Below, piece by piece: positions 7,841 through 17,683 of a stretch of 64,000 bases of DNA; position 1 is the stretch's first letter; each line of letters opens with the position of its first letter. The stretch covers positions 62,001 to 126,000 of the forward strand of contig CACZMF010000005.1 in assembly GCA_902782225.1 (NCBI GenBank), in the 5' to 3' direction. The notes below the pieces were generated by a model, which had not been told where the DNA came from, made no database searches, and saw only the letters and a program-made list of their open reading frames with translations. A program made the translations under genes and the position numbers. Source of the stretch: an uncultured Bacteroidia bacterium (GTDB lineage Bacteria > Bacteroidota > Bacteroidia > Bacteroidales > UBA932).

Positions 7841-8614
7841 TCAGAAGAGTTTTTTGCCCACAGTGGCGACGAAATCCTTGAGATAGAAGGGCTCGAAGTA
7901 TGCGGTGTCGCGGAAACGGCCGGCGCTGAACTCTTCAAGCGCCGGTTTCAGCATTGCCTCGGCGGTAGGACACTCCTGCCTGAACCATCTCCCTTCCCCA
8001 GAGAGTATCTCGCGGCATTTCTCCACCCCGTCGCCGATGAACAGCACGTTGCCGGGAGCTTCGGGGGTCTCCTCGGAAACTGTAGCCACCCTCGGCTCCA
8101 TAAGAGGGAGGGGCCCACGAAGTGGGAGGGGTCGCGAAGCGACGTTTCCGAGGAGACCCCCGAAGCTCTCGACCACCACTGGAGCGACCTCAGTAAGTCT
8201 CTCTCCGGCAGCGGAATAGGTGGCAGTATACACCTCCATACGGCGGGCGTCGATCATGGGCATGATGTAGCGGCAACCCTCCGGAAGGCCGGCGGCGATA
8301 GCCTGCGCCGCGAGGACATCGAGCGTGCCGACGGCAAGTAGCGGGATACCCCCGCCGAAGCAGAGGCCCTTGGCCGTGGACGAGCCCACACGAAGGCCGG
8401 TATATGACCCAGGACCCATACTGAGGCACACGGCATCGCAGTCGCTGACGCGAAGGCCCCTCTCCGAGAGCATATCGGCCACAAACGGTGCCGTCATTGA
8501 TGCATGCGCCCTGGGAGTTTCACTTTTGCGTACCGCCGTTATGCGGTCCCCTTCGATGAGGGCCGTAGAGCACAGAGATGTGGAAGTCTCTATCAGGATT
8601 ATACGAGGAGACAT
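7841..8614 (-). CDS. tsaB: TsaB, tRNA threonylcarbamoyladenosine biosynthesis protein, with an inserted palindromic segment
   Basis: 257 residues. TsaB is the ASKHA-fold partner that dimerises with TsaD for t6A37 modification of ANN-decoding tRNAs in the cytosol. Seen: IETST near the N-terminus, RAHASMTAPFV, and the diagnostic SMGPGSYTGLRVG motif. The start at 8614 overlaps the upstream cvpA gene by 16 bases. The protein is longer than E. coli TsaB (231 residues) because residues of about 149-187 are encoded by a palindromic DNA segment with 25-bp perfect inverted ends; the reading frame stays open through it. Whether that loop is tolerated or functional is unknown. Confidence 0.92.
   Translation of the reverse strand: MSPRIILIETSTSLCSTALIEGDRITAVRKSETPRAHASMTAPFVADMLSERGLRVSDCDAVCLSMGPGSYTGLRVGSSTAKGLCFGGGIPLLAVGTLDVLAAQAIAAGLPEGCRYIMPMIDARRMEVYTATYSAAGERLTEVAPVVVESFGGLLGNVASRPLPLRGPLPLMEPRVATVSEETPEAPGNVLFIGDGVEKCREILSGEGRWFRQECPTAEAMLKPALEEFSAGRFRDTAYFEPFYLKDFVATVGKKLF
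8056..8168. repeat. Palindromic insertion inside tsaB
   Basis: The 25 bases 8056-8080 recur as an exact reverse complement at 8144-8168 with a 63-base centre. The centre holds two small hairpins, CCCAC-GAA-GTGGG and GTCGC-GAA-GCGAC. The element is in frame and replaces about 39 codons of a variable region. It resembles in behaviour the palindromic elements known to insert in frame into genes of Rickettsia, though it has no sequence tie to them that I can see. Confidence 0.85.
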
Positions 8615-9126
8615 TCTGCAGTTTCCGGATTCAGATATTGACCGACAAAAACCTTGAGCTGGGGCAGAATACCGGACGCGAAGTCCCGAAGTATCGGCCA
8701 CACCCTGAGTTCGGCTATCTTTTCAGTGTCCATCAAGTTCCAACTGGAATTGAGCCCTTCGAACACAGAGATCAGCAGGCCGAGAAGCAGGGCCGTGGTG
8801 AATATGCCGAACACTGCGCCGAGCAGGCGGTTGAGCCATCCGAGGGTGGCGATCTTGAAGAGTTTCGTGATCAGGCGGCCCACCAGCGCCATAAGAAGCG
8901 CACAGAAAAGGAAAATAACGATAAAGCACACTATGTGCGTCGCTGTTTCCTGGGTGCCGAACTGCGTCATGGCGACCTCCGTGAGGTCGGGGGCGAAACG
9001 CCCGGCAACAATCACTCCCACAATGACGGACACCAGCGAAACCACCTGGGTCACAAGGCCTTTCACGAGTCCGAGAATCAAGCCTGGGATAAAGAGCGCC
9101 AATAATATAATATCAATAGTCGCCAT
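8599..9126 (-). CDS. cvpA: CvpA-family inner-membrane protein
   Basis: 175 residues with four hydrophobic segments (about 5-25, 28-45, 65-85, 100-125), in the pattern of the CvpA/colicin V production family. It opens with the family-typical sequence of a helix followed by GLVKGL. The family is linked to envelope integrity and colicin V export in E. coli; its molecular role is not settled. It sits upstream of tsaB with a 16-base overlap, so the two are co-transcribed, and is divergent from ileS. Confidence 0.88.
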   Translation of the reverse strand: MATIDIILLALFIPGLILGLVKGLVTQVVSLVSVIVGVIVAGRFAPDLTEVAMTQFGTQETATHIVCFIVIFLFCALLMALVGRLITKLFKIATLGWLNRLLGAVFGIFTTALLLGLLISVFEGLNSSWNLMDTEKIAELRVWPILRDFASGILPQLKVFVGQYLNPETAECLLV

Positions 9127-9149
9127 TTCTAAAACTGTACGAAAATTAT

Positions 9150-9157
9150 TATATTTG
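9150..9157 (+). promoter_or_regulatory. Promoter -7 box of the ileS operon
   Basis: TATATTTG, exact match to TAnnTTTG, 38 bases before the ileS ATG at 9196. No T-box or other leader structure is seen in the short leader. Confidence 0.65.
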
Positions 9158-9195
9158 CAGGATTATTTACCTAACTGCAAAAGTAGCAAAAAAAT

Positions 9196-12100
9196 ATGAC
9201 ATTCAAAGAGTATAAAGGACTGGATTTGGTAGCCGCAGGAAACGAGATTCTGGAGCGGTGGAAGAAGATGGATGCGTTCGGAGAATCCCTGAAGTTGCGT
9301 GAAGGAGCCCCTGAATTCATATTCTTTGAAGGCCCGCCCAGCGCAAACGGCATGCCGGGAATCCACCACGTGATGGCCCGCAGCATCAAGGACGCCGTCT
9401 GCCGCTACAAGACCCAGAGCGGCTTCAAGGTGCGCCGCAGGGCAGGATGGGACACCCACGGCCTGCCGGTGGAGCTCGGCGTCGAAAAGATGCTGGGCAT
9501 CACGAAGGAAGACATAGGCAGCAAGATAAGCGTCGCCGACTACAATGCCGCCTGCCGCCGCGAGGTGATGAAATACACCGCAGAGTGGCGCAACCTCACC
9601 GAGCGCATAGGCTACTGGGTGGATATGGACGACCCGTACATCACCTACGACAACCGCTACATCGAGACCCTCTGGTGGCTGCTGAAAGACATCTACGGCA
9701 AGGGCCTGCTCTACAAGGGCAAGTCCATACAGCCCTACAGCCCCGCCGCCGGCACCGGCCTCAGCACCCATGAGCTCAACCAGCCCGGCTGCTACCGCGA
9801 CGTCAAGGACACCACCTGCTGCGCCCAGTTCAAGGTCGTCGGAGAGGAAGACCTCTATTTCCTCGCCTGGACGACCACACCGTGGACCCTGCCGTCCAAC
9901 ACGGCTCTCTGCGTGGGCCCGAACATCGACTACGTGAAGGTGCGCAGCACCAATCCCTACACCGGCGCCCCAGCCACCTACATCCTCGCCCAGGCCCTCG
10001 TGGGCTCATGGTTCAGCGAAAAAGTGCCCTTCGAAGTGCTTCCCGGCACGGTCAAGGGCAGCGAGCTGGTGGGTATGCGCTATGAGCAGCTGATTCCGTG
10101 GTTCCGTCCCGACGGCGACGCTTTCAGGGTGATTCCCGGAGACTACGTGACCACCGAAGACGGCACCGGCATCGTGCACATCGCGCCCACTTTCGGTGCC
10201 GACGATGCACGCGTGGCCCGCGCCGCAGGCATTGCCGCCATGCAGGTCAAAGACCTGAACGGCGACCTGCAGGCCCAGGTGGACACCAAGGGCCGCTTCT
10301 GCCGTCTCGAAGACCTCGATCCCGGCTACATGGCCAGCCACGTGGATGCGTCCTACGCCGAGTTCGCAGGCCGCTTCGTCAAGAACGCCTACGACCCGTC
10401 CCTCGCCCCCGACGCCCCCACGCTCGATGTCGATATCTGCGTGATGCTCAAAGGCCAGGGCAAGGCGTTCCGCATCGAAAAGCACGTCCACACCTACCCC
10501 CACTGCTGGCGCACCGACAAGCCCGTCCTCTACTACCCCCTGGACAGCTGGTTCATCCGCACCACCGCCGTGCGCGAACAGATGATGGCCCTGAACGACA
10601 CCATCACCTGGAAGCCCGAATCCACCGGCACCGGCCGTTTCGGCAAGTGGCTGGAGAACATACAGGACTGGAACCTCAGCCGCAGCCGCTACTGGGGCAC
10701 TCCCCTGCCCATCTGGCGCACCGAAGACGGCAAGGAAGAGATCTGCATTGGCAGCGTCCGCGAGCTCTATGAGCAGATAGACAAGGCCGTTGCCGCAGGC
10801 TTCATGCCCGCCAACCCGTTCCGCGAAGCCGGCTTCGACCCCGCCGACATGAGCAAGGAAAACTACGACCGCATAGACCTCCACCGTCCCTACGTGGACG
10901 AGATATTCCTCGTGTCCCCGACCGGACGCAGGATGAAGAGGGAGACCGACCTCATCGACGTCTGGTTCGATTCCGGTGCCATGCCCTACGCCCAGACCGG
11001 CCTCCGTGGCCTGCAGAGCGCCGATTTCGGCTGCACGGCAGACTTCATCGCCGAAGGCGTGGACCAGACGCGCGGCTGGTTCTACACCCTCCACGCCATC
11101 CACACTATGGTCAGCGGCACCCCTGCTTTCAGGAGGGTGATTTCCAACGGCCTGGTGCTGGACAAGAAGGGAGAGAAGATGAGCAAGCGCCTCGGCAACG
11201 CAGTGGATCCGTTCAAGGCGATGGACAACTACGGCCCCGACGCCCTGCGCTGGTATATGATGACCAACGCCCAGCCCTGGGACAACCTGAAATTCGACGA
11301 AGCGGGAGTGGAAGAGGTGCGCCGCAAGTTCTTCGGCACCCTCTACAACTCCTATTCCGTGTTTGCACTCTATGCGAACCTCGACAATTTCGACCCTGCG
11401 GCCACGGCAGTTCCCTACAAGGAGCGTCCGCTGTTCGACCGCTGGATCATCAGCAAGCTCAACACCCTCGTCAGCCGCGCCATCGCCGCCTACGAGGACT
11501 ATGATATCACCCTTGCAGGCCGTCTGGTGCAGGATTTTGTCTGCGACGACCTGAGCAACTGGTACATCCGCCTCAACAAGAAGCGCCTCTGGGGCTCCGG
11601 AATGTCTGCCGACAAGCTGGCCTGCTACCAGACGCTTTATGAGGTCCTCAAGGGAGTCGCGCTGCTCGGCGCCCCCATTGCCCCGTTCTTCATGGAGAGG
11701 CTCTGGCTGGACCTTGTGCCCGGCAGCGAGTCGGTCCACTTCGAGGCAATGCCCAAGGCCGACATGAGCCTCGTGGACGAAGCGCTCGAGGAGAGCATGT
11801 CCTTCGCCCAGAAGGCGTCTTCGATGGTGCTCGCCCTCCGCAAGAAAGTCGGCATCAACGTGCGCAAGCCGCTCGCAAAGGTGCTCGTGCCCGTGCTCGA
11901 CGACGAAGTCAAGGCCCACATCGAAAAGGTGCGCGACATATTCCTCACCGAAGTGAACGTCAAGGAACTGGAGTTCCTCCACGACACCACCGGCATCATC
12001 ACAAAGAAGATCAAGCCCAACTTCAGGACGCTCGGAAAGAGCTACGGCAAGCAGATGAAGGAAATCGCCGCCGCTTTCGGCTCCCTTGGCCAGGAAGAAA

Positions 12101-12543
12101 TATCCGCAATCGAGCGCTCGGAAGAATACACGCTCGAACTTCCTTCCGGACCTGTGGTGCTGCGTACCGGCGACTTCGAGGTCAGTTCGGAAGACATGCC
12201 AGGCTGGCTCGTCGCCACCGAAGGCACCCTGACGGTAGCTCTCGACATCGTGCAGACTCCCGAGCTCGTGCTTGAAGGCACTGCCCGCGAGCTCATCCAC
12301 CCCATCCAGAACCTGCGGAAGGAAAGCGGCTTCGAACTGACCGACCGCATCGACACCACTGTCTATGCCGCCGGCTCCGCCTACGACGCAATTTCCAGGG
12401 CTATCGAGGCCTGGGGCGACTACGTATCAGCCCAGACACTGTCTTCTTCCCTGGTGCTGAAGCCCCTGGAAGAAGCGCCTGCCGAAGCCGCCGAAGTGGC
12501 TTGGGAAGAAGGATCAATCAGAATTAACCTTAATCGAATATAA
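9196..12543 (+). CDS. ileS: Isoleucyl-tRNA synthetase
   Basis: 1115 residues, class I aminoacyl-tRNA synthetase that charges tRNA-Ile in the cytosol. Seen: the HIGH-equivalent GIHH at residues 55-58 (in GPPSANGMPGIHH), the CP1 editing domain, WFIRTT, GWFYTLH and the KMSKS-equivalent KMSKR at 661-665, then the anticodon-binding domain and a long C-terminal region. The length and motif variants place it with the longer, eukaryote-like IleRS type, often associated with mupirocin tolerance (family knowledge, not tested here). First gene of a run with the DksA-like gene, lspA and the phytase-like gene. Confidence 0.97.
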   Translation: MTFKEYKGLDLVAAGNEILERWKKMDAFGESLKLREGAPEFIFFEGPPSANGMPGIHHVMARSIKDAVCRYKTQSGFKVRRRAGWDTHGLPVELGVEKMLGITKEDIGSKISVADYNAACRREVMKYTAEWRNLTERIGYWVDMDDPYITYDNRYIETLWWLLKDIYGKGLLYKGKSIQPYSPAAGTGLSTHELNQPGCYRDVKDTTCCAQFKVVGEEDLYFLAWTTTPWTLPSNTALCVGPNIDYVKVRSTNPYTGAPATYILAQALVGSWFSEKVPFEVLPGTVKGSELVGMRYEQLIPWFRPDGDAFRVIPGDYVTTEDGTGIVHIAPTFGADDARVARAAGIAAMQVKDLNGDLQAQVDTKGRFCRLEDLDPGYMASHVDASYAEFAGRFVKNAYDPSLAPDAPTLDVDICVMLKGQGKAFRIEKHVHTYPHCWRTDKPVLYYPLDSWFIRTTAVREQMMALNDTITWKPESTGTGRFGKWLENIQDWNLSRSRYWGTPLPIWRTEDGKEEICIGSVRELYEQIDKAVAAGFMPANPFREAGFDPADMSKENYDRIDLHRPYVDEIFLVSPTGRRMKRETDLIDVWFDSGAMPYAQTGLRGLQSADFGCTADFIAEGVDQTRGWFYTLHAIHTMVSGTPAFRRVISNGLVLDKKGEKMSKRLGNAVDPFKAMDNYGPDALRWYMMTNAQPWDNLKFDEAGVEEVRRKFFGTLYNSYSVFALYANLDNFDPAATAVPYKERPLFDRWIISKLNTLVSRAIAAYEDYDITLAGRLVQDFVCDDLSNWYIRLNKKRLWGSGMSADKLACYQTLYEVLKGVALLGAPIAPFFMERLWLDLVPGSESVHFEAMPKADMSLVDEALEESMSFAQKASSMVLALRKKVGINVRKPLAKVLVPVLDDEVKAHIEKVRDIFLTEVNVKELEFLHDTTGIITKKIKPNFRTLGKSYGKQMKEIAAAFGSLGQEEISAIERSEEYTLELPSGPVVLRTGDFEVSSEDMPGWLVATEGTLTVALDIVQTPELVLEGTARELIHPIQNLRKESGFELTDRIDTTVYAAGSAYDAISRAIEAWGDYVSAQTLSSSLVLKPLEEAPAEAAEVAWEEGSIRINLNRI

Positions 12544-12545
12544 TT

Positions 12546-12947
12546 ATGGCAGAAGAAACAAAGACCCGCTATTCCGATGAGGAACTGGCCGAATTCAAGG
12601 AGATCATCGACAAGATGCTCGCCAAGGCCAGGGCGGAGTACGAAACCCTCCGCTATGTAATCATGCACAACGGCACCAACGACATCGAAGACACTTCGCC
12701 CTCATTCAAGACTGTCGAGGACGACGGCGCTTCGCAGCTTTCCAAGGAAGAGGCAAGCCAGCTGGCCCAGCGTCAGTACAAGTTCATCCAGAACCTGGAA
12801 GCCGCCCTTGTGCGCATCGAGAACAAGACATACGGCATTTGCCGCGAGACAGGCAAACTCATCCCCAAGGAGCGCCTGCGCCTTGTTCCGCACGCCACCC
12901 TCACTGTTGAGGCCAAGGAAAAACTCGCCAAGTCCGGACGCAAATGA
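12546..12947 (+). CDS. TraR/DksA-family protein lacking the zinc-finger cysteines
   Basis: 133 residues. An N-terminal coiled-coil-forming segment (about 8-100) is followed by the DksA C-terminal signature (TYGICRETGKLIPKERL...VPHA). Only one Cys remains, so the four-Cys zinc finger of classical DksA is absent, as is common for this paralogue in Bacteroidota. DksA relatives bind the RNA polymerase secondary channel; that role is inferred. It starts 2 bases after ileS and overlaps lspA by the four bases ATGA, so translation is probably coupled. Confidence 0.88.
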   Translation: MAEETKTRYSDEELAEFKEIIDKMLAKARAEYETLRYVIMHNGTNDIEDTSPSFKTVEDDGASQLSKEEASQLAQRQYKFIQNLEAALVRIENKTYGICRETGKLIPKERLRLVPHATLTVEAKEKLAKSGRK

Positions 12948-13516
12948 AAGTGTCCAGAGGTGCGAGGCTGATCATACTTGGTGTGGCACTCGTGGTCATC
13001 GACCAGATTATCAAATATCTGGTCAAGACCAATATGACTCTTGGAGAGCAGATTCCCGTGATCGGGAACTGGTTCCGCCTTTGCTTCGTGGAAAACGAGG
13101 GCATGGCCTTCGGCATGAAGTTCGGGGGCGCGGTGGGCAAATTCTGCCTGTCACTGTTCCGTATCGTGCTCTGCGGTGCGCTCATCTGGTGGATCTCTTC
13201 CCTGAACAAGAAGGGCAACGTGCCTCCGGGGGTCCTGGTGGGCCTGACTCTCATCACGGCAGGAGCCTTCGGCAACATCATCGACAGCCTGTTCTACGGC
13301 ATCATCTGGGACTATGCCCCGCTGATGTTCGGAAAGGTTGTGGATATGTTCTACTTCCCTATCATCCACAACGCCGCCGGCGAGGTGGTTTTCTTCAGCC
13401 CCGTGTTTAATTTCGCCGACTCGTGCGTGACCGTCGGCGCTTTCTACATGGTGCTCTTCCAGTGGCGTTTCTTCGCTTCAGACGACAAGAAGAAGGATGA
13501 CAAGACGGCTGCTTAG
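12944..13516 (+). CDS. lspA: Lipoprotein signal peptidase (signal peptidase II)
   Basis: 190 residues, inner-membrane aspartyl protease that cleaves prolipoprotein signal peptides before the lipidated Cys. Seen: first transmembrane helix with VVIDQIIKY, the family motif VENEGMAFG, GNIIDSLFYG with the first catalytic Asp, and FNFADSCVTVG with the second. Four transmembrane helices and a Lys-rich tail. The many lipoproteins in this window are its substrates. Overlaps the upstream gene by ATGA and the downstream phytase-like gene by 20 bases. Confidence 0.95.
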   Translation: MKVSRGARLIILGVALVVIDQIIKYLVKTNMTLGEQIPVIGNWFRLCFVENEGMAFGMKFGGAVGKFCLSLFRIVLCGALIWWISSLNKKGNVPPGVLVGLTLITAGAFGNIIDSLFYGIIWDYAPLMFGKVVDMFYFPIIHNAAGEVVFFSPVFNFADSCVTVGAFYMVLFQWRFFASDDKKKDDKTAA

Positions 13517-14816
13517 CATACTGGCCGCCCTGCTGTTCGTCTGCTGCGGCTGCACGGGCACGGGCAAGAGCAGGGCCAACGACGACCCTGCTGCTGAACA
13601 GCGTGAATGGGCCATGGGCACCAGCCGCCTGTATCCTGAGTCTTTAGCCGATGTGCCCAAAGCCCCGGCAGGCTATAAACCGGTGTATCTCAGCCACTAC
13701 GGGCGCCACGGTTCGCGTTATCTAGTGGACCCTGGCCAGTATGGCAATGTGTACTCAGTGCTGAAAAAGGGGGCTTCCGACGGCAAACTGACTCCGGAGG
13801 GCCGGCACCAGTGGCAAATGCTTGCAGCGCTCTATCCTTCGCTTGAGAAGCGGGAAGGCGAGCTGACGAGACTTGGCGCGCAGCAGCACCGAGGCATCGC
13901 CACCCGCATGGTCCGCCGATATCCGTCCCTTTTCAGCCGCATTTCCAGCATCGAGGCCAATTCCACCAACCTGGAACGGACGATGCTCTCCATGCTGAAC
14001 TTCACCCAGGCGGTGCTCTCGGAAGCTCCCGGCGCACAGATACATGCCAATGCTTCAAGGAGTTATATGGGGCGCATCAACCAGCACACGCTGGAAAATC
14101 CAAGCGCCACCGAGGAAGACATACAGTGGAAGAAAGGCACCGGGCTATGGCGTCCCGCCTATGAGCAATATGTAGCCGGTCTCATCGACCCTAAACCGTT
14201 CTGCTGCCGCCTGTTCACGGATTATGCATATCTGCAGGGCATCTGCAACCCCCTGGACTTCGAACTGGACTTCTGTGACGTGGCGATGAACCTGCCGGGC
14301 TGCGGCTATGGATACGCCATGATGGATGCTTTCACGGATGAAGAGCTCAGCCTGCTCGGACGCCTTGACAACTATCGTTTCTACGTGTCCAAAAGCCGCT
14401 GGCCAGGAGGAAACATCCGCGCCTGCTACCTCTCGGAATCGGTGCTCGGCGACATTATCGACCGCGCCAAAGAAGATATGGATGAAGGCGTCACTGTGCG
14501 CCTGCGCTTCGGCCACGACGGATGTCTGATGGCCCTGTTTGCACTGCTCAGGCTCGACGGCTGGAATGCCGAGATCGAGGATCCCGCGGATGCCTGGAAA
14601 GTATGGGATGTGTCCCGTATTCCTATGGCCGCGAATCTCCAGCTGGTGTTTTTCCGCAACCGCAGGGGCGATCTGATTTTCCTGCCTCTGCTCAACGAAT
14701 CCCCTATGCGTTTCCCTCTCGAGCCGGTCCACGGGTCATTCTACCGCTGGTCCGACTTCGTGTCCTACTGCGAACCAATCCTCAGGGAAGCCCGGGAAGG
14801 GCTGATGCAGAAGTAA
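13497..14816 (+). CDS. Histidine acid phosphatase/phytase-like (MINPP-type) secreted protein
   Basis: 439 residues with a signal peptide and likely lipobox (FVCCGC, about residue 17-19). Branch-2 histidine phosphatase: the catalytic RHGSRY motif (YGRHGSRYL) lies near residue 65 and the proton-donor motif appears late as FGHDG. MINPP enzymes of gut Bacteroidota hydrolyse inositol hexakisphosphate; many have HAE at the donor site whereas this protein has HD, as in classical phytases and acid phosphatases. Its start overlaps lspA by 20 bases, so it shares the ileS operon. Substrate is inferred. Confidence 0.87.
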   Translation: MTRRLLSILAALLFVCCGCTGTGKSRANDDPAAEQREWAMGTSRLYPESLADVPKAPAGYKPVYLSHYGRHGSRYLVDPGQYGNVYSVLKKGASDGKLTPEGRHQWQMLAALYPSLEKREGELTRLGAQQHRGIATRMVRRYPSLFSRISSIEANSTNLERTMLSMLNFTQAVLSEAPGAQIHANASRSYMGRINQHTLENPSATEEDIQWKKGTGLWRPAYEQYVAGLIDPKPFCCRLFTDYAYLQGICNPLDFELDFCDVAMNLPGCGYGYAMMDAFTDEELSLLGRLDNYRFYVSKSRWPGGNIRACYLSESVLGDIIDRAKEDMDEGVTVRLRFGHDGCLMALFALLRLDGWNAEIEDPADAWKVWDVSRIPMAANLQLVFFRNRRGDLIFLPLLNESPMRFPLEPVHGSFYRWSDFVSYCEPILREAREGLMQK

Positions 14817-14851
14817 TTTTCATTTATTTTTGAATAAGTCAGGATTTTATA

Positions 14852-14859
14852 TAACTTTG
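14852..14859 (+). promoter_or_regulatory. Promoter -7 box of tRNA-Ser
   Basis: TAACTTTG fits TAnnTTTG and lies 11 bases before the tRNA. Confidence 0.55.
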
Positions 14860-14870
14860 CAATCCTTTTC

Positions 14871-14955
14871 GGAGGTGTGGCCGAGTGGTCGATGGCGGCA
14901 GTCTTGAAAACTGTTGAACGGCAACGTTCCGGGGGTTCGAATCCCTCCGCCTCCG
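14871..14955 (+). tRNA. tRNA-Ser(TGA)
   Basis: An 85-nt type II tRNA with acceptor stem GGAGGTG/CGCCTCC, anticodon loop CTTGAAA (TGA), a long variable arm (GAACGGCAACGTTC region) and a TTCGAAT T loop. Discriminator G as in serine tRNAs. No encoded CCA. Confidence 0.96.
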
Positions 14956-14964
14956 CGGAACGCG

Positions 14965-15002
14965 AAAGAGAGAGGCCGGCAGTGACGCCGGCCTCTCTCT
15001 TT
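14965..15002. terminator. Bidirectional terminator between tRNA-Ser and infB
   Basis: A 16-bp perfect stem (AAAGAGAGAGGCCGGC / GCCGGCCTCTCTCTTT) with loop AGTGAC. T-rich on both strands, so it can serve the tRNA on the plus strand and the rimP-nusA-infB operon on the minus strand. Confidence 0.88.
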
Positions 15003-15016
15003 TGGCTGTACGCAGC

Positions 15017-17683
15017 TTAGAGCGTGCGCTTGATCTCGACGATCTGGAAGGCCTCGATCATATCGCCCTCCTTGATGTCGTTGTAGCCGGAGATGCTCAT
15101 ACCGCATTCCTTGCCGGCAAGGACCTCCTTGACGGAATCCTTTCCGATCTGCAGGGAGCCGAGCTCGCCGGTGTAGATCACGATACCGTCGCGGATGAGG
15201 CGCACCTTGGACTTCTGGATCATCTTGCCGTCGCGCATGATACAACCGGCGATCGTGCCCACTTTGCTGATACGGAAGATCTGCTTGACCTCGGCGGTAG
15301 CAATGACTTCCTCCTTCTTCTCAGGCTCCAGCATACCCTCGATACCATCCTTGACCTCGTTGATACAGTCGTAGATGACGGAGTACAGGCGGATTTCGAT
15401 TCCCTCCCGGTCTGCGCTCTTGCGGGCCTCGGGAGTAGGACGCACCTGGAAGCCCACGATCACGGCGTCGGAAGCCTCTGCAAGCAGGACATCGGATTCG
15501 GAGATAGCGCCCACGGCCTTGTGGATCACGTTGACGCGCACCTCCTCGGTGCTGAGCTTGATGAGGGAATCGGACAGGGCCTCCACGGAGCCGTCCACAT
15601 CGCCCTTGACGATGACGTTGAGCTCCTTGAAGTTGCCGATGGCGATACGGCGGCCGATCTCTTCGAGGGTCATATGCTTCTGGGTCTTGATGCCCTGGAT
15701 GCGGATGAGCTGCTCGCGCTTGGCGGCAATGCTCTTGGCCTCCTTCTCATCGGTGAGCACGTTGAACTTCTCGCCTGCAGCGGGAGCGCCGCTCAGGCCG
15801 AGCACCGACACGGGAGTCGAAGGGCCAGCCTCCTGAACCTTCTGGCCGCGCTCGTTGAACATGCTCTTGATCCTTCCGTAGAAGCTTCCGCAGAGCACCA
15901 CGTCGCCCTGGTGGAGGGTGCCGTCCTGGACCAGCACGGTGGCGAGGTAGCCACGGCCCTTGTCCAGCGAGGACTCTATCACGGCGCCGCTGGCGAGCTT
16001 GTTGGGGTTCGCCTTGAGCTCGAGCAGGTCGGTCTCCAGAAGCACCTTCTCGAGAAGCTTGTCCACGTTGATGCCCTTCTTCGCCGAAATCTCCTGGCAC
16101 TGGTACTTGCCGCCCCAGTCTTCGACGAGGATATTCATTTCGGAAAGCTGGCGGCGAATCTTTTCGGGATCTGCGCCGGGCTTATCTATCTTATTGATTG
16201 CAAACACCATAGGCACGTTGGCGGCCTGGGCATGGTTGATTGCCTCGATGGTTTGGGGCATCACGGCGTCGTCGGCTGCGACGATGATAATAGCAAGGTC
16301 GGTCATCTGGGCACCACGGGCACGCATGGCGGTGAACGCTTCGTGACCGGGAGTGTCGAGGAAGGTGATCTTGCGGCCGTCCTCCAGCTTCACGCTGTAG
16401 GCACCGATGTGCTGGGTGATACCGCCCGCCTCACCGGCGATGACGTTGGTCTTGCGGATATAGTCGAGCAACGAGGTCTTACCGTGGTCGACGTGGCCCA
16501 TCACGGTGATGATAGGCTCACGGGGCTTGAGGTCCTCGGGACGGTCGGGCTGCTCGTTGGAGGCGATTTCGTCGGTCAGCCCGGCGGTCACGAACTCCAC
16601 CTTGTAGCCGAACTCCTCAGCCACGAGCACCAGCGTCTCGGCATCGAGTCTCTGGTTGATGGACACCATGAGTCCGAGGCTCATACAGGCGCCGATGACC
16701 TTCACCACAGGGGTGTTGTTCATCAGGGTTGCGAGGTCGTTGACCGTCACGAATTCGGTGACTTTCAGCACCTTCTTCTCTGCAGCGGCCTCCATAAGCT
16801 CCTCCTGGGTGCGCTGGGCGGCGGCTTCGCGCTTCTCCTTGCGGTACTTGGCGCCGAAGTTGTTCTTCTTGCCCTCGTTCATCCTGGCGTAGGTCTCCTT
16901 GACCTGCTTCTGGATCTCTTTCTGCATTTCTTCCTGCTCGGCCTCGGTCATCGCGGGCTTCAGGCGGTCGCGGTCGCGCTTGCGCTTGCCCTGTCCCGGT
17001 GCGGGCTGGGCAGGTGCATTCTTGGGCTTATCCTTCTTAGGGGCGTTGCGGTCGATGGTGGCACCGGCCTTTGCAACATCAACCTTGCGGGCGCCCTTGC
17101 TGATGCGCTCGCGCTTCACGGGCTTGCGGTCAAACTGGCTGAGGTCAACCTTGCCCACCACCTTGAACGGCGATGCGTCAGCAGCCTGGGCCGGTTCTGC
17201 GGGCTTCTCGGGCTCGGCAGGCTTCTCCGGTTCTACAGGCTTTTCAGGCTCGGCAGGCTTCTCTGGCTCAACGGGCTTCTCGGGCTCCGCCGGTTTCTCC
17301 GGCTCTGCGGGCTTTTCGGGCTCCGCCGGTTTTTCGGGCTCCGCGGGCTTTTCCGGCTCTTCGGCCTTGGCTGATTTGCGGGTGTTGAAGAAAGTGTTTG
17401 ACTTGATGGTCAGCTCCTCCTCTTCTTCTTCCTCTTCGGCGCGTGAGAGCTTCTTGTTGGTCTTTTCAAGGATTTCCTTCACCTTGATATCGACCAGCGC
17501 AGCCTGCTCGAGGGCTTCCTTATCCTTGCCGAACTGCTTCTGGAGGTCGGGGAGGTACTCGTCCGACACCTTCGCGTTCGGGTTCTCATCGATCTCGAGC
17601 CCCTTCTTGCGGAGGAATTCCACAAGGTCGCTCAGACCGATGTTGAATTGCTTTAAGAGTTTTGTTATTCTGATTTCTGCCAT
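15017..17683 (-). CDS. infB: Translation initiation factor IF-2
   Basis: 888 residues. IF-2 places fMet-tRNA on the 30S subunit and drives subunit joining by GTP hydrolysis. Seen: IF2_N domain ([20 protein letters not shown]), a long low-complexity linker with about nine [12 protein letters not shown] units (about residues 105-170), a basic Lys/Arg segment, the G domain with [12 protein letters not shown] near residue 395, DTPGHEAF and NKIDK, then domains II to IV. The start codon overlaps the nusA stop by one base. Encoded last in the rimP-nusA-infB operon. Confidence 0.97.
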   Translation of the reverse strand: MAEIRITKLLKQFNIGLSDLVEFLRKKGLEIDENPNAKVSDEYLPDLQKQFGKDKEALEQAALVDIKVKEILEKTNKKLSRAEEEEEEEELTIKSNTFFNTRKSAKAEEPEKPAEPEKPAEPEKPAEPEKPAEPEKPVEPEKPAEPEKPVEPEKPAEPEKPAEPAQAADASPFKVVGKVDLSQFDRKPVKRERISKGARKVDVAKAGATIDRNAPKKDKPKNAPAQPAPGQGKRKRDRDRLKPAMTEAEQEEMQKEIQKQVKETYARMNEGKKNNFGAKYRKEKREAAAQRTQEELMEAAAEKKVLKVTEFVTVNDLATLMNNTPVVKVIGACMSLGLMVSINQRLDAETLVLVAEEFGYKVEFVTAGLTDEIASNEQPDRPEDLKPREPIITVMGHVDHGKTSLLDYIRKTNVIAGEAGGITQHIGAYSVKLEDGRKITFLDTPGHEAFTAMRARGAQMTDLAIIIVAADDAVMPQTIEAINHAQAANVPMVFAINKIDKPGADPEKIRRQLSEMNILVEDWGGKYQCQEISAKKGINVDKLLEKVLLETDLLELKANPNKLASGAVIESSLDKGRGYLATVLVQDGTLHQGDVVLCGSFYGRIKSMFNERGQKVQEAGPSTPVSVLGLSGAPAAGEKFNVLTDEKEAKSIAAKREQLIRIQGIKTQKHMTLEEIGRRIAIGNFKELNVIVKGDVDGSVEALSDSLIKLSTEEVRVNVIHKAVGAISESDVLLAEASDAVIVGFQVRPTPEARKSADREGIEIRLYSVIYDCINEVKDGIEGMLEPEKKEEVIATAEVKQIFRISKVGTIAGCIMRDGKMIQKSKVRLIRDGIVIYTGELGSLQIGKDSVKEVLAGKECGMSISGYNDIKEGDMIEAFQIVEIKRTL

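Noticed and set aside
10006-12300. 764-codon open frame opposite ileS
   Set aside because: Antisense shadow; ileS motifs are complete on the plus strand.
17170-17370. CRISPR-like array inside infB
   Set aside because: The short direct repeats are the codons of the EPEKPA linker, without spacers.
15002-17374. 790-codon open frame opposite infB
   Set aside because: Antisense shadow; its low-complexity tail mirrors the EPEKPA repeats of IF-2.
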